A DNA stretch of 64,000 bases from Bretschneidera sinensis. Taxonomy: Eukaryota > Streptophyta > Magnoliopsida > Brassicales > Akaniaceae. The notes under the pieces are model-generated. The model worked only from the letters and a program-made list of their open reading frames with translations. It had not been told where the DNA came from and ran no database searches. Position 1 is the first letter of the stretch. Every line of letters begins with the position of its first letter. The position numbers and the translations under genes were made by a program. Positions 10,483 to 21,302 of this stretch are shown here, one piece after another. Location: assembly GCA_023935145.1 (NCBI GenBank), contig CM043699.1, positions 127,784,536 to 127,848,535 of the forward strand, read 5' to 3'.

Positions 10483-12341
10483 ATGAAGAAAGGTCTGATA
10501 AGTGTAGATTTGTGGGATATCCCAAATAAAGTTTGGGATATAGCTTTTATCTCCTTAATGAGCAAAAAAATGTTTGCCTCAAAATTTGGTACCTTTCTGG
10601 AGAAAGTGTTTGTTTTAGAAGAGAGAAATGACAGTAAAATAGAACTTGAAAAGGTGTCTCAAGAACCACAAATAAAAAATAGTCATCTTGAGAAACCTAT
10701 AGTAACAGAGTCTCCTATCACACAACCTACTATTAGATTAGGTAGAATACCTAGAGCACTAGAGAGATATAGGTATCTCATCGAGGGTGACGTAGAGGTA
10801 CACCTTATTAGGAATAAGGATCCTACTAACTATAAGGAAGTGATGTCAGATATTGATTTAGGAAAATGGCTTGAACCCATGAAATTTGAAATAGAGTCCA
10901 TGTATTCTAACCAAATTTGGATATTGGTTAACTTTCTTTAAGGTATTGTACCTATTGGTTGCAAATTGGTCTATAAGAGAAAGATGAGTGTTGATTGTTA
11001 GGTAAAGACCTTTAAGGCAATGCTAGTAGTGAAAGGTTACAAACAAAGACAATGAGTTGACTTTGATGAAACCTTTTCTCTTGCAATTATGCTTAAGTCT
11101 ATCAGGATATTGCTCGCAATAGTTACATACTACGGTTATGAGATATGGCAAATGGACCTTAAAACCACCTTCTTTAATGGTAACATAGAGGAAGATATAT
11201 ACATGAAGCAACCAGAGGGTTTTTCATCTAGTAGTAATGACCACAAAGTGTGTAAACTACAAAGATCAATTTATGGATTAAAGCAAGCTTCCCGAAGCTG
11301 GAACATCCGATTTGATGAGGCAATCAAAATATTTGGTTTTCTAAAAAATGTGGATGAACTGTGTGTGTACAAGAAGACTAGTGGGAGTGCACTAAAAATT
11401 TTGATATTGTATGTTGATGACGTACTACTCATTAAGAATGATATAGGTATGTTATAATCAATCAAAGTATGGCTTTCAAGAAACTTCTCCATGAAAGATT
11501 TGGGAGAAGTATCCTATATTCTAGGAATAAAAGTCTATAGAGATAGATCTAGAAAGATTCTTGGCTTATCCTAATCTATATACATAGATAAAATATTGAA
11601 AAATTTTAACATGGAAAACTCCAAGAGATAATTGTTACCTTTTCGACATGGAGTACATCCCTCTAAACAAATGTCCCCAAAGACACCTGAAGAGAGAGAT
11701 AAAGAATATGAGTCAGATCCCCTATGCTTCGGCGATAGGAAGTCTCATGTATGCTATCTTATGTACCATGCTTGATATTAGTTATGCTACAAGTGTTACT
11801 AGCTTATATCAGACTAATATAGGTTTGGAACACAAGGTTGTTGTAAAGAACATTCTTAAGTACTTGAGAAGGACTAAAGATTTCTTCATCATATATGGAG
11901 GAGATGACTTGAAATTTGAAGGGTACTAATTCAGACTTTCAATTTGACGTGGATGATAGAAAGTCCACTTCTAGGTTTGCTTTCACCTATAATGGTAGAG
12001 TAATTAGTAGGAAGAGTTATAAAAAAGTTACAATTGGAGATTCAATCACTAAGGTTGAATGTATATTGTTGCATCTAAGGCTAAAAATGAGACGTTTTGG
12101 ATGAAAAGTCCATCACTGAGCTTGGTGTTGTTCCTAAAATTGAATTCACAATACCTTGTATTATGATAGCAATGGGTAATAGCTCAAGCTCAGGAACCAA
12201 GGTCTCATTAGAAATCCAAGAACATTGAGTTGCTTATTTAGTTGATTAGCGTAATCATTGGAGAAGGGGACATAAGCATACAAAAGGTTTTGTTAGTAGA
12301 GAATACAACAAATCCACTAACTAAGACATTGACATAACAAC
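10483..12341 (+). pseudogene. Copia-2a reverse transcriptase-RNase H remnant
   Basis: The 152-codon open stretch at 10483-10941 carries the integrase tail/RT start (RLGRIPRALERY, NYKEVMSDID). RT blocks follow: YEIWQMDLKTTFFNGN near 11135, SIYGLKQASRSWN near 11265, and intact catalytic LYVDDVLLI near 11410. The 11648-11929 frame gives the ASAIGSLMYA and YATSVTSLYQ blocks of the RT/RNase H connection. RNase H is barely readable to 12341. Many stops are TGG to TAG/TGA or CAA to TAA changes. Confidence 0.83.
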
Positions 12342-12346
12342 ACTAT
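12342..12346. repeat. Target-site duplication of Copia-1p, left copy (ACTAT)
   Basis: ACTAT directly before the TGTTGACCC start of the LTR; an identical ACTAT follows the right LTR at 23411-23415. A perfect 5-bp duplication shows Copia-1p inserted into the 3' end of Copia-2a. Confidence 0.9.
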
Positions 12347-13495
12347 TGTTGACCCTCACCTATATTTTAATGATGACAAAACACAACTCTTATTATACTA
12401 ACAGTGTTATCTAAGTATATTAAGCGATAAAAGCATACAGCCAGAAATCAAAGTGCAAGAACTCAACCTGAATCAAATTCCAAGTTAAGACATAAGATCT
12501 AGTATAGGTATAAGGTATTGAAACAAGTTGTAAATCTCACTTGTTCAGGTAACTAGCTTGTCCAATGGCTCCTTTTGAAAAAGTATTTTTACAAAACATT
12601 TCAATCAAACATTTTTAAGTTAAAAACATTTCAAAACATGAAATACCAGATGACTGGTGTAAGGGACAGTGTGTCCCCAGTCGACTGGGTGCTTCATACC
12701 AGTCGACTGGTATATTGGACAGACAGTCCCCAGTCGATTGGTAAGAATAACCCAATCGACTAGTACTTTGGATAGAAAGTCCCCAGTCGACTGGTAAGTT
12801 CTACCCAGTTGACTGGTACCAGTTATAGCCTTTAAAAATGTGATTTTTAACTTGACCCAGTCGACTGGTACTAAGACCCAGTCGACTGGTAGTTCAAAAA
12901 AATGACCGTTGAAATGCGAGATTTCAGCACAAATTGCACCAAAACGTACCAGAGCAGTACAAAGCGGGCATATTACAATAAGGTTATATAAACCCACTCT
13001 ATTGAGTATTTCAAAAGAGGAGATTACACATTCAATCAAGTTTTTACTCATTGAAACACAAAAGCTTTGAAATATTTATTGTTGAGCCATTCTTCAAGCT
13101 TCTCCTTGAAAGAAAGATATTATTCAGTTGTATAAGCTTTCATTGTTGTCTCTCTACCATTTACTTTACAGTATTTATTGTAAAGGGATTAGCTTCCGAA
13201 AGGAAGAGATTAGCTTCCGAGAGGAAGGTATTGATTGCAAGGTTTGTGCAACACCCATGAAGTTGCACAACTAAGGTTCTTAGTGGATTACTTCAAGGAG
13301 GTTCCTTGAAGAGAGTGGACGTAGGGTCAGAACGAATCTGATATTGTCGAACCACTATAAACTGAGTTTGCATCCTCTATTCCTTAAACTCTTTTATTTA
13401 CAACACATTATTTGTTTTTATAAACTTGTGTTTAATTAGCAACAATTTTTAAAAACCCAATTCACCCCCCTATTGGATTGAAACCTCAGTCTATA
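12347..13495 (+). repeat. 5' LTR of Copia-1p
   Basis: It starts TGTTGACCCTCACC and ends CAGTCTATA (TCTACA in the right LTR), just before the primer site; length 1149 bp. U3 has a palindrome array (12647-12890) and a TATA box (12985-12992). Near the 3' end, the agcttccgaaaggaagagat motif is repeated in tandem, as in the other family LTRs. Confidence 0.95.
12647..12992 (+). promoter_or_regulatory. U3 promoter of Copia-1p 5' LTR: palindrome array plus TATA box
   Basis: Nine motif copies lie at about 12647, 12677, 12699, 12730, 12752, 12783, 12804, 12857 and 12879. Those at 12677, 12699, 12783, 12857 and 12879 are the perfect palindrome CCAGTCGACTGG, usually followed by GTA. Others differ by changes such as TCGA to TTGA. 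TATATAAA follows at 12985. The array is compact, upstream of TATA and shared by all family LTRs, which suggests an enhancer-like role; this is an inference. Confidence 0.72.
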
Positions 13496-13497
13496 AT

Positions 13498-13509
13498 TGG
13501 TATCAAAGC
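13498..13509 (+). other. Primer-binding site of Copia-1p
   Basis: TGGTATCAAAGC, two bases after the LTR end, is the initiator Met-tRNA primer site with one change (G to A) from the usual TGGTATCAGAGC. Confidence 0.88.
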
Positions 13510-13550
13510 CTCGTTCTCAATTTTAAGCTTAATATCCTTGAGTTGATCCG

Positions 13551-14640
13551 ATGGCAGCAAATAGCTATTCTGATGGACACTCCTACACTAGGTCTGCTTT
13601 GTTCAATGGTTCAAACTATAACTATTGGACAAACAAGATGAAAATCTTTATCGAATGACAAGATTATAATCTATGGAGAATCATTGAAGAGGGACCTAGA
13701 ATTCCATCAAAGGAAATAACTATTAGAGAAATCAATCATACAATGCCTAAACTCAAAACTAAGTACAATGATAAGGATTGTAAAATGATGTCTCTCAATA
13801 GTAGAGCCACAAGTATTTTACATTGTGCTTTAGATATATCTAAATACAATAAAATCTCTGCATGTGTTTCGGCTAAGGAGATATGGGATAAATCGCAAGT
13901 TACATATGAAGGAACTAGTGAGGTTAAAAAATCAAAAATCTATATGCTAGTGTCTGAATATGAATCTTTTAGAATGTCTCTTAACGAAACAATTTCTCAA
14001 ATGCACTCACGTTTCACAACTATTGTTAATGGTTTCAAGCTTCTTGGTAAGAACATTGAGGAGTTTGAACTAACAAGAAAAATCTTAAGATCTTTGCCAC
14101 ATACTTGAAAAGCAAAGAAGACGGCTATCACGGAGGCCAAAGATCTCGACAAACTTGATGTTGAGACACTTCTTGGGTCATTATTGACATATGAGATAGA
14201 AAAAATGAATTCCATTGTCAATGATGATGAGAAGAAGAAAAAGGTGATTGCTCTCAAAGCCTCTACATGCAACAGAGAAGAGGAATCGGAAGAAGAGGCG
14301 GAGAGCAGTGAAGAAGATGGTGAGATGGCTTTATTCACCAAATGGTTTCATAGATTCTTGAAGAAAAGCAAGAAACCTTACATAAAGGATCCCACTTTAA
14401 AAAAGGAACCACTTGTGTGCTATAGATGCAAGAAGCCCGGTCACATCAAGACCGATTGTATGGTTACAAACAAACCATACAAGAGCTTCAAGAAGAAAGC
14501 TATGATTACAACTACTTGGAGTGATGATGAAGAAGAAGAATCCTCGGATACGAGGAAATTGCCAACCTATGTCTTATGGCAATTGATGATGAAAATGAGA
14601 TATGTCTCCACACCAAGGAAAAAGGTAACCGTTGGTACCT
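13551..14640 (+). pseudogene. Copia-1p gag
   Basis: ATG at 13551, the first after the primer site, begins MAANSYSDGHSYTRSALFNG. One stop falls after about 35 codons. The core then runs open from 13743 to 14105, where a TGA replaces a Trp codon, and again from 14184 to 14666. The nucleocapsid knuckle CYRCKKPGHIKTDC near 14416-14457 is an intact CX2CX4HX4C. After the acidic DDEEEESSD segment the protein jumps directly to protease: compared with Copia-1m about 1.04 kb of coiled-coil and Asn/Arg/His-rich linker are missing at about 14600. Gag packages the RNA. Confidence 0.87.
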
Positions 14641-15760
14641 TGATAGTGGATGCTCAAAGCACATGATTGGTGATAAAAGTGTATTCAAAGAGCTAGCTCT
14701 AAGAGATGGTGGACTTGTTACCATTAGAGACAACACAAAAATAAAGATCATCGGGCATGGAAAAGTTGGTAATGATTTCTCAACCATAGATAATGTATTG
14801 CTAGTACAAGGCCTTAAGCCAAATTTACTAAGTATTAGTCAACTTTGTGACAAAGGCAACAAAGTCACATTTGAAACCTCTCATTGTCTAGTTATAGACA
14901 TCCAGAGTAACAAGATCAAATTTGTTGACCATAGACATGAAAATGTCTATATAGTTGATTTAAAATCCTTGCATTCTAAAAATGAAAAATGTTTTTCCGC
15001 ATTTACTGAAAACCCATGGCTATGGCATAGAAGGCTTGGTCATGTGAACATGAATTTGCTTAAAATCATTTCTAGAAAAGATTTAGTCATTGGACTTCCC
15101 AAAATCAATTTTAAAAAAGACAAAGTATGTGACGCTTGTCAAATGAGAAAACAAACTAGGATTTCTTTTAAATCAAAGAATGAAGTCTCAACAACTAGAC
15201 CATTGAAACTTTTGCATATGGACTTATTTGGTCCAATAAGTACCATTAGTCTAGGTGGCCATCAATATGCTCTTGTTATTATTGATGACTATTCAAGATA
15301 TACCTTTGTTATCTTTATTGCTTACAAGGATGAAGCTTTCAAAGGATTTGAAAACTTTTGCAAAAAGGTTCAAAATGAAAAAGGAATTTATATTTCAAGT
15401 ATTAGAAGTGATCATGGAAAAGAATTTGAAAACCAAAGCTTTTTCAAAATTTTGTGATGAAAATGGAATTGATCACAACTTTTCAGCTCCTAGAACTCCT
15501 CAACAAAATGAAGTTGTTGAGAGGAAAAATAGAGCTCTAGAATAATTTGCAAGAACAATGCTTTGTGAAAATAGTTTGCCAAAATACTTTTCGGCTGAAG
15601 TAGTAAACGTTTCTTGCTATATCTTGAATAGAATTTTAATTAGGCCTATGCTTGACAAAACTCCGTATGAATTATAGAAAGGTAGAACGCCTAATATCTC
15701 CTATTTTCGTACATTCGTTGTAAATGCTTCATCCTAAATAACAATAAAACTAACTTGGGT
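14576..15760 (+). pseudogene. Copia-1p protease and integrase
   Basis: An open frame of 293 codons (14576-15457) holds the protease active site YLDSGCSKHMIG near 14640. It continues into integrase with the zinc-binding WHRRLGHVN and CDACQM residues (15020-15145) and the core blocks LHMDLFGP (near 15215) and IRSDHGKEFEN (near 15400). A frameshift near 15430 moves the reading to the frame ending at 15545, which carries the catalytic Glu block NEVVERKNRALE. The integrase tail at 15545-15760 is broken. The protease-to-integrase part is the best preserved copia segment here. Confidence 0.88.
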
Positions 15761-17718
15761 AAATTTGACTCTAAGATCGATGAATGGATATTTTTAGGAT
15801 ATTCAACCTATAACAAGGCTTATAGAGTCTTCAATAAGAGAACTCTAGTGGTAGAAGAATCCATACATGTAACTCTTGATGAATCTAACCCAATTAGTAG
15901 TAGAGAAGTTTCCTTCAATGATGATGTAGATTTTATTCCAAGAATGGAAACACCTACTCCCATTGTTGACCTAAAGGAGAGTCCACCTCAAACAAATGAA
16001 GGGATGGAAACTCTCAAATTAGACTAACCAATTACAAGCCGACAAGAGGATAGTCTTCCTAAAAAATTGGAGGTATGTAAATTATCACCCGATTGATCAA
16101 GTGATTGGTGATCCTTCACAAGGGGAAAGAAACTGTTCCTCTATTAGAAATATTTGCAATTATATAACTTATTTGTCTCAAATAGAACCTAAGACATTTA
16201 TTGAAGCCGAAAGGATAATGATTGGATAATTGCAATGCAAGAAGAAATAAATCAATTTGAAAGAAACAATGTTTGGAATCTAGTTCCTAGACCTAAGAAT
16301 CGTACAATTATAAGAACTAAATGGGCATTTAGAAATAAGATGGATGAAAATGGAATAGTAACTAGGAACAAGGCTAGACTAGTTGCTAAGGGATATAATC
16401 AAGAAGAATGAATAGACTTTAATGAGACCTATGCTCCCATAGCTAGATTAGAAGCTATTCGAATGTTATTAGCCTTTGCATGCTTTAACAAGTTTAAATT
16501 ATTTCAAATGGATATAAAACGTGCCTTTTTAAATGGCTTTATAGAGGAAGAGGTTTATGTTGAGCAACCTCTTGGATTTGAGAATTCTAATCTTCCAAAT
16601 CATGTCTACAAACTTTTTAAAGCTCTATATGGGTTGAAGCAAGCTCCAAGAGCATGGTATGAATGACTAAGTAAATTTTTAATTGATAATAATTTTATAA
16701 AAGGTAAAGTAGACACAATTCTCTTCACAAAAACTCACATAAATTACAATCTACTAGTCCAAATATATGTTGATGATATTATATTTGGTGCTGCTAATGA
16801 ATCTATGTGTTAAGAGTTTGCCAAGTGCATGCAAGGTGAATTTGAAATGAGCATGATGGGAAAGCTTACCTACTTCCTTGGACTTCAAATCAAACAAATG
16901 AAATGAGGCATCTTCATCAATCAATCAAAATACACTAAGGACCTACTAAAGAGGTTTGGGATGGAAAGCTCAAAGCCACTTAGTACACCTATGAGTACAT
17001 CTACAAAACTTGATCTTGATGAAGGAGGTAAGTGTGTAGATAGTAAATACTATAGAAGCATGATAGGAGCTTTACTTTATTTGACTGCAAGTAGACCTGA
17101 TATAATGTTTAGTATATGTATGTGTGCTAGATTTCAGGCTAATCCTAAGGAATCACATGTAATTACAGTAAAAAGAATCCTTAGATATCTACAAGGAACT
17201 CAAAACCTAGGATTATGGTACTCTAGAGATTCATCTTTTGAGCTTGTAGGATATTCAGATGCTGATTTTGCTGGATGTAGGGTTAGATATAAAAAGCACA
17301 AGTGGAGCATGCCAATTCTTTGGTACAATGTTAACCTCTTGGTTTTCCAAGAAACAAAACTCCATTGCACTATCAACCGCCAAGACGGAATATGTAGCAG
17401 CTGGAAGTTGTTATGCCTAAGTGTTATGGATGAAACAACAACTAGAAGACTATGATATGAACTTTAAAAGTATCCCAATATATTGTGATAATACTAGTGC
17501 TATCAACCTAACCAAGAACCCTATTCAGCACTCTAGAACTAAACACATAGAAATTAGACATCATTTCTTAAGAGACCATGCTCAAAAAGGTAATATAAGA
17601 CTATAATTCATACCTTCAGAAGATCAAATAGCTGACATTCTTACAAATCCTCTAAATGAAGCAAGTTTTTGCAAAATAAGATTATCAATGGGATTGTTAG
17701 ATTATGATAAACTGTATG
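15755..17718 (+). pseudogene. Copia-1p reverse transcriptase-RNase H
   Basis: The domains read in order: the integrase tail IDEWIFLGYSTYNKAYRVFN near 15775-15835, the RT start [12 protein letters not shown] near 16375, FQMDIKRAFLNG near 16505, YGLKQAPRAWYE near 16630, catalytic QIYVDDIIFG near 16760, RT end KRFGMESSKPLSTPM near 16950. RNase H has YSDADFAGC near 17255 and CDNTSAINLTKNP near 17480-17520. At least five in-frame stops and a frameshift near 17290-17430 inactivate it. Confidence 0.88.
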
Positions 17719-17849
17719 TTTGATTGTTTAATCATTCATCATTTTGCATATTTGACATCTAGTGAAATAATATTAAACCTTATTTAATTACTTCCTCTCT
17801 CAAGATGGCATAGATAAACAAATTTCGTGCTAAGACTCAAGACTGAAAA
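17590..17849 (+). repeat. Duplicated pol-end segment S, copy 1
   Basis: About 260 bp covering the last codons of RNase H and the start of the 3' untranslated region. It is repeated in the same orientation at 19254-19514 with few differences. Copy 1 is continuous with pol, so it is the original. Confidence 0.9.
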
Positions 17850-17889
17850 TATATTTGTTGGAATATTAATTATCACAAGTACGGGGCAA
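17849..17889 (+). repeat. 41-bp direct repeat X, copy 1
   Basis: The repeat starts atatatttgttggaatatta and ends acggggcaat. It sits at the end of segment S copy 1 and recurs at 19216-19256 just before segment S copy 2. Confidence 0.88.
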
Positions 17890-19215
17890 TAATATATTTG
17901 TTTGACCGTGAGTCTTGTTAAACGATTACATTTCTCTTTTTGTACAAATATCATTTCAATTTCGACTCGAGTTTTTATTGTTTAATTAAAAAATCATATA
18001 CTCATAATTTTGTGTTTTTGTAACAACATTGTTCATTACACAATCCCACCTTTTTGGTCCCATGAATAAATTAATGCTAGCAATGTCACTAATGTAACTT
18101 TTAGCATTAATTATTTTTAGTCAAGATTTCTACTTTTTTTACACTAACATAAATCTTAAAGCCAAAAAGACTACTTCGTCTGTCTTATATTATTAATCTA
18201 TTTTTCTTTAGAATGTTCCAAAATATCGTTATTTTTAAATAAATAATAAATGATATATTCTAATTTTTTTAAATGATATCCTTATCGTATTAAATTTACA
18301 CAACAAAAAGATATATTGGATTACTCTTCTTAAGGGTAACAATAAAATTATATGTTATAATAAAAGTCTCAATGCATTATCACGACTTCTTAAAAACCCA
18401 TGCTTTTTAAAAATAAACTAATAATATAAGATTAAGGGAATATATATTTTATAAATGATAAGACAATTAAATTCAAAAAATTCAAAATAAATATATTCTA
18501 TATTTATAGAATACATGAAAATTGAGTCTTTTTAGTTTAATGTGCCACTTCTTTGCTTTCATAATTTTTTTATAATTAAATTAAAATAGTGGCATATTGT
18601 TAATGAAAATATTGGCGAAGGATTTCTTTGAACTATGGGCCCTTCAGAAGGGATATTATGTCATATAAAGTCTAATTTTGTGTGTGACTGAGCTAACATG
18701 CAATAGTTGCTTCACTATTACTCAAAGACGAATAGAATTGCAAAGGGGAAAAAAAAAGTTCTCATAATTATGTCTCTAACCATATGATACAATTATTTTT
18801 TTGTGACAAGTGGATATATATTGATAATAGAACCACAAGCCTTTCAAAAAAATATGAAAGTAGCAATCTTCATCCTCACGCGCCTTGGCCCTTCCTCACG
18901 TGCAGCAGAGAGGGCAATCCTTATCTTCCCATAATTATGTCTCCAATTATGTGTCCCTCTCATGAAATCGACATTACACATAATTTTTAGTTAAATCATG
19001 TTTAAAATTAATATTTTAATTTTGTTTAAAATTTAATAATTTTAAAAATAAATAATTTTAATATTATTAATAAAATTTTACACGAATCTAAATTATTTTA
19101 TCTAACATAGAATTTTTGAAGATTTACGGTTGTGCAATCAATTATAGCTACGAACTTATGGAGTATACCAAAAAGTCTGTCGGTGCTTTAATTTAATTTT
19201 CGTCAAGGAAACATT
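17890..19215. other. AT-rich 1.3-kb insert between the X repeats, origin unknown
   Basis: I see no retrotransposon domain or convincing coding frame; the longest frame (18784-18990) has no recognisable protein. The sequence is very AT-rich with runs of A and T, apart from a short GC-richer part near 18870-18920 that contains a cacgtg hexamer. Neither sibling Copia-1m nor other parts of the window match it. It may be a captured piece of non-element DNA, but this is not shown. Confidence 0.55.
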
Positions 19216-19256
19216 AATATATTTGTTGGAATATTAATTATCACAAGTACGGGGTA
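19216..19256 (+). repeat. 41-bp direct repeat X, copy 2
   Basis: It matches 17849-17889 apart from a C/T change in the ggggYaat end, and runs directly into segment S copy 2. Confidence 0.88.
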
Positions 19257-19514
19257 ATATAAGACTATAATTCATACCTTCAGAAGATCGAATAGCTGAC
19301 ATTCTTACAAAACCTCTAAATAAAACAAGTTTTTGCAAAATAAGATTATCAATGAGATTGTTAGATTATGATAAACTGTATGTTTGATTGTTTAATCATT
19401 CATCATTTTGCATATTTGACATCTAGTGAAATAATATTAAACCTTATTTAATTACTTCGTCTCTCAAGATGGCATAGATAAACAAATTTCATGCTAAGAC
19501 TCAAGACTGAAAAT
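19254..19514 (+). repeat. Duplicated pol-end segment S, copy 2
   Basis: A direct repeat of 17590-17849, including the end of RNase H (codons for a SEDRIADILTKPL-like tail). It continues into the gaaaattttcg motif that also follows the corresponding segment in Copia-1m, so this copy carries the original right-hand flank. Confidence 0.88.
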
Positions 19515-19527
19515 TTTCGTAAGGGTC

Positions 19528-19830
19528 TAATCAACTGGTAAGTCTACACCAGTCAAATGGTAAGTCTCTGCCAAATCTTCCAGTCGACTGGTAAGTCCAT
19601 ACCAGTCGATTAGTAATCAAAAAACTTGTTTGGAGCCACCTTTTGAAATTTAGTTATCAACCTAGTCAACTGGTATGAACCACCCAGTCGACTGGTACCT
19701 GTTTGCTAGTTCATCCAATCGACTGGTACCCTAAGCCAGTTGATTGGTATGCAAAACTTTTCATCTCTGCAAAGGACCCAGTCGACTGGTACTCTAACCC
19801 CATTCGACTGGTATCACGATTCTATATATA
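19528..19830 (+). promoter_or_regulatory. Internal promoter-like module before ORF3: palindrome array plus TATA box
   Basis: About ten copies of CCAGTCGACTGG or variants lie between 19528 and 19811 (perfect copies near 19580, 19683 and 19779). TATATATA follows at 19823-19830, then a pyrimidine-rich stretch (ctttctctctct near 19880) and the ORF3 ATG at 20044, about 215 bp downstream of TATA. The array resembles the U3 arrays of this family but the flanking sequence does not match the LTR, so it is not an LTR fragment. An internal promoter for ORF3 is inferred. Confidence 0.6.
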
Positions 19831-20043
19831 GTCTCTTCATTTTTTCCATATTTTTACGTCATTTTCAAAACCCTGAGCTTTCTCTCTCTAAAATATTTCG
19901 TCCTTTTGATAAAAAAAAACCCCTCAAAACACTTCATAAACACCTCGATCTACTCATCCAAACCATCCATTTCAACTTTCTACGATTGAAATCTCCAATT
20001 TCCACTCAAAACCCTTTTTACCAAAAACTCACTTTCTTCCAAA

Positions 20044-21302
20044 ATGTTCGATAGAATCCGTATAAAAACCACCGTTGGGGGGCCACATGCGCCTACTAGG
20101 CCAAGGTCCACCAAATCCACGGCTCTAGATTCCCGAGTGAAGGGTGTGGTGGCCTCATCAAGCAAAAATCCGAGAACAGAGCTTGACGACTCTCTGTTCT
20201 CTAGCTCAGCAGCGAAGGACAGGTATATTTCTGCTATCCGCCATAAGAAAATCATGACAAGTAGATTCATCGACTTCGAATCTATTTGTCATGGTTATTT
20301 CGATATATTACCTGCCTTCGATGCCATTAACTTGACCCTACTAGTCAAGATACATGAAAAATTTTACCCGAGACTAATTCACCAGTTCTATGTGAACTTG
20401 GTGAAACTCAGTCCACTGGCTCTGAGGTTCAGAACCAGTGTTATGGGTGTGGAGTTTGAGATCAACACTGACCTCTTGATGAGTATCTTGGGGATCCCTA
20501 TGGGAGGGATCCAATAGAGTCTGGATGGATGACTAGACAATTTTGAGTATGAGGAGGCATGTCAGATAGTTAGGGGTGACCCTAACTATGTGTTTTGACC
20601 CACTACATTTCACACATGTAGTGACATGCTCCTTGACTCAAAATTGTTCAAACTCATTATGAGTTGGACCATCCACCTGAGACTTGGGAGTCGGGGCTAT
20701 CTGTCTAAGATAAATATTGTATTGATTTGGTACTGGGCACCACTTCAATATCTACCCCCTGCTACTCGCCAACATGATAAATGACGAAGCGAGCGACTTC
20801 GGATGCCTTCCCTACGGGATGCTCATCAGGCTCATCCTCCAGCACTTCCTGGTGCCTCTCCCCACCTTTAAGGCTCAGGACATCGGCCTCAAGGACATCA
20901 TCAATGTCTCCTCACTGAAGAAGATGGGATGCACAATCCGAGATGGCTTCATCTACTCCAAGACCGGGAAGCACATTCAGATAGAAGAGGACGAGAGCAG
21001 TGATGATGAGGACGAGGGTCTAGATGTTGCTACTGCTGCTATGGATACGGATGACTGAGCACCTCCTATGAGTGACTTGAGAGCTAGTCAGGCTAGATAT
21101 GATGATCTTTTATAGGCTATCACGAGCCTCCAGCTGACCATGCAGTCCGGCTTCCATAGCTTGAGCTCCACAGTCGACACTATGCATCATAACCTCCGTT
21201 CTCTCCGAGATGACTTTGAGTTGCCTCGTGAGCATACCGAGGGCTTTTTGGCTGAACTTCGAGATCTTACTCATGGCAACTCTAACTCTCCTGCTCCTTG
21301 AG
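20044..21302 (+). pseudogene. ORF3 of Copia-1p, plant-transposon-type protein (broken)
   Basis: ATG at 20044 opens 157 codons to a TAG at 20515. The reading continues through further stops near 20530 and 20596 and a frameshift near 20760 into 20774-21058, then to about 21302. The N-terminus is basic and Ser/Thr-rich. The middle (FIDFESICHGYFDILPAF, then FRTSVMGVEFEI and LLMSILGIPMGG near 20420-20510) resembles the domain that databases label putative plant transposon protein, which often sits 3' of pol in plant LTR elements. An acidic stretch (EEDESSDDEDEG near 20985-21030) and a coiled-coil-like tail follow. No transmembrane segment or signal peptide is seen, so an envelope role is not supported. 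Function unknown. Confidence 0.68.

Noticed and set aside
12647..12890. Repeated CCAGTCGACTGG units as a CRISPR array
   Set aside because: The repeat is only 12 nt, spacing is irregular (10-45 bp), spacers are similar between LTRs, and the array lies in the U3 of plant LTRs with no cas genes.
18784..18990. Small ORF of 68 codons in the AT-rich insert as a gene
   Set aside because: No recognisable motif, the length is expected by chance, and there is no homologous frame elsewhere in the window.
17849..19256. X-insert-X as a small LTR retrotransposon with 41-bp terminal repeats
   Set aside because: No primer site after the first X or purine tract before the second, and no target duplication outside the repeats; the duplicated segment S is not explained by it.
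20044..21302. ORF3 as a retroviral envelope gene
   Set aside because: No signal peptide, transmembrane helix or cleavage site can be seen; the sequence instead resembles the plant-transposon-type domain.
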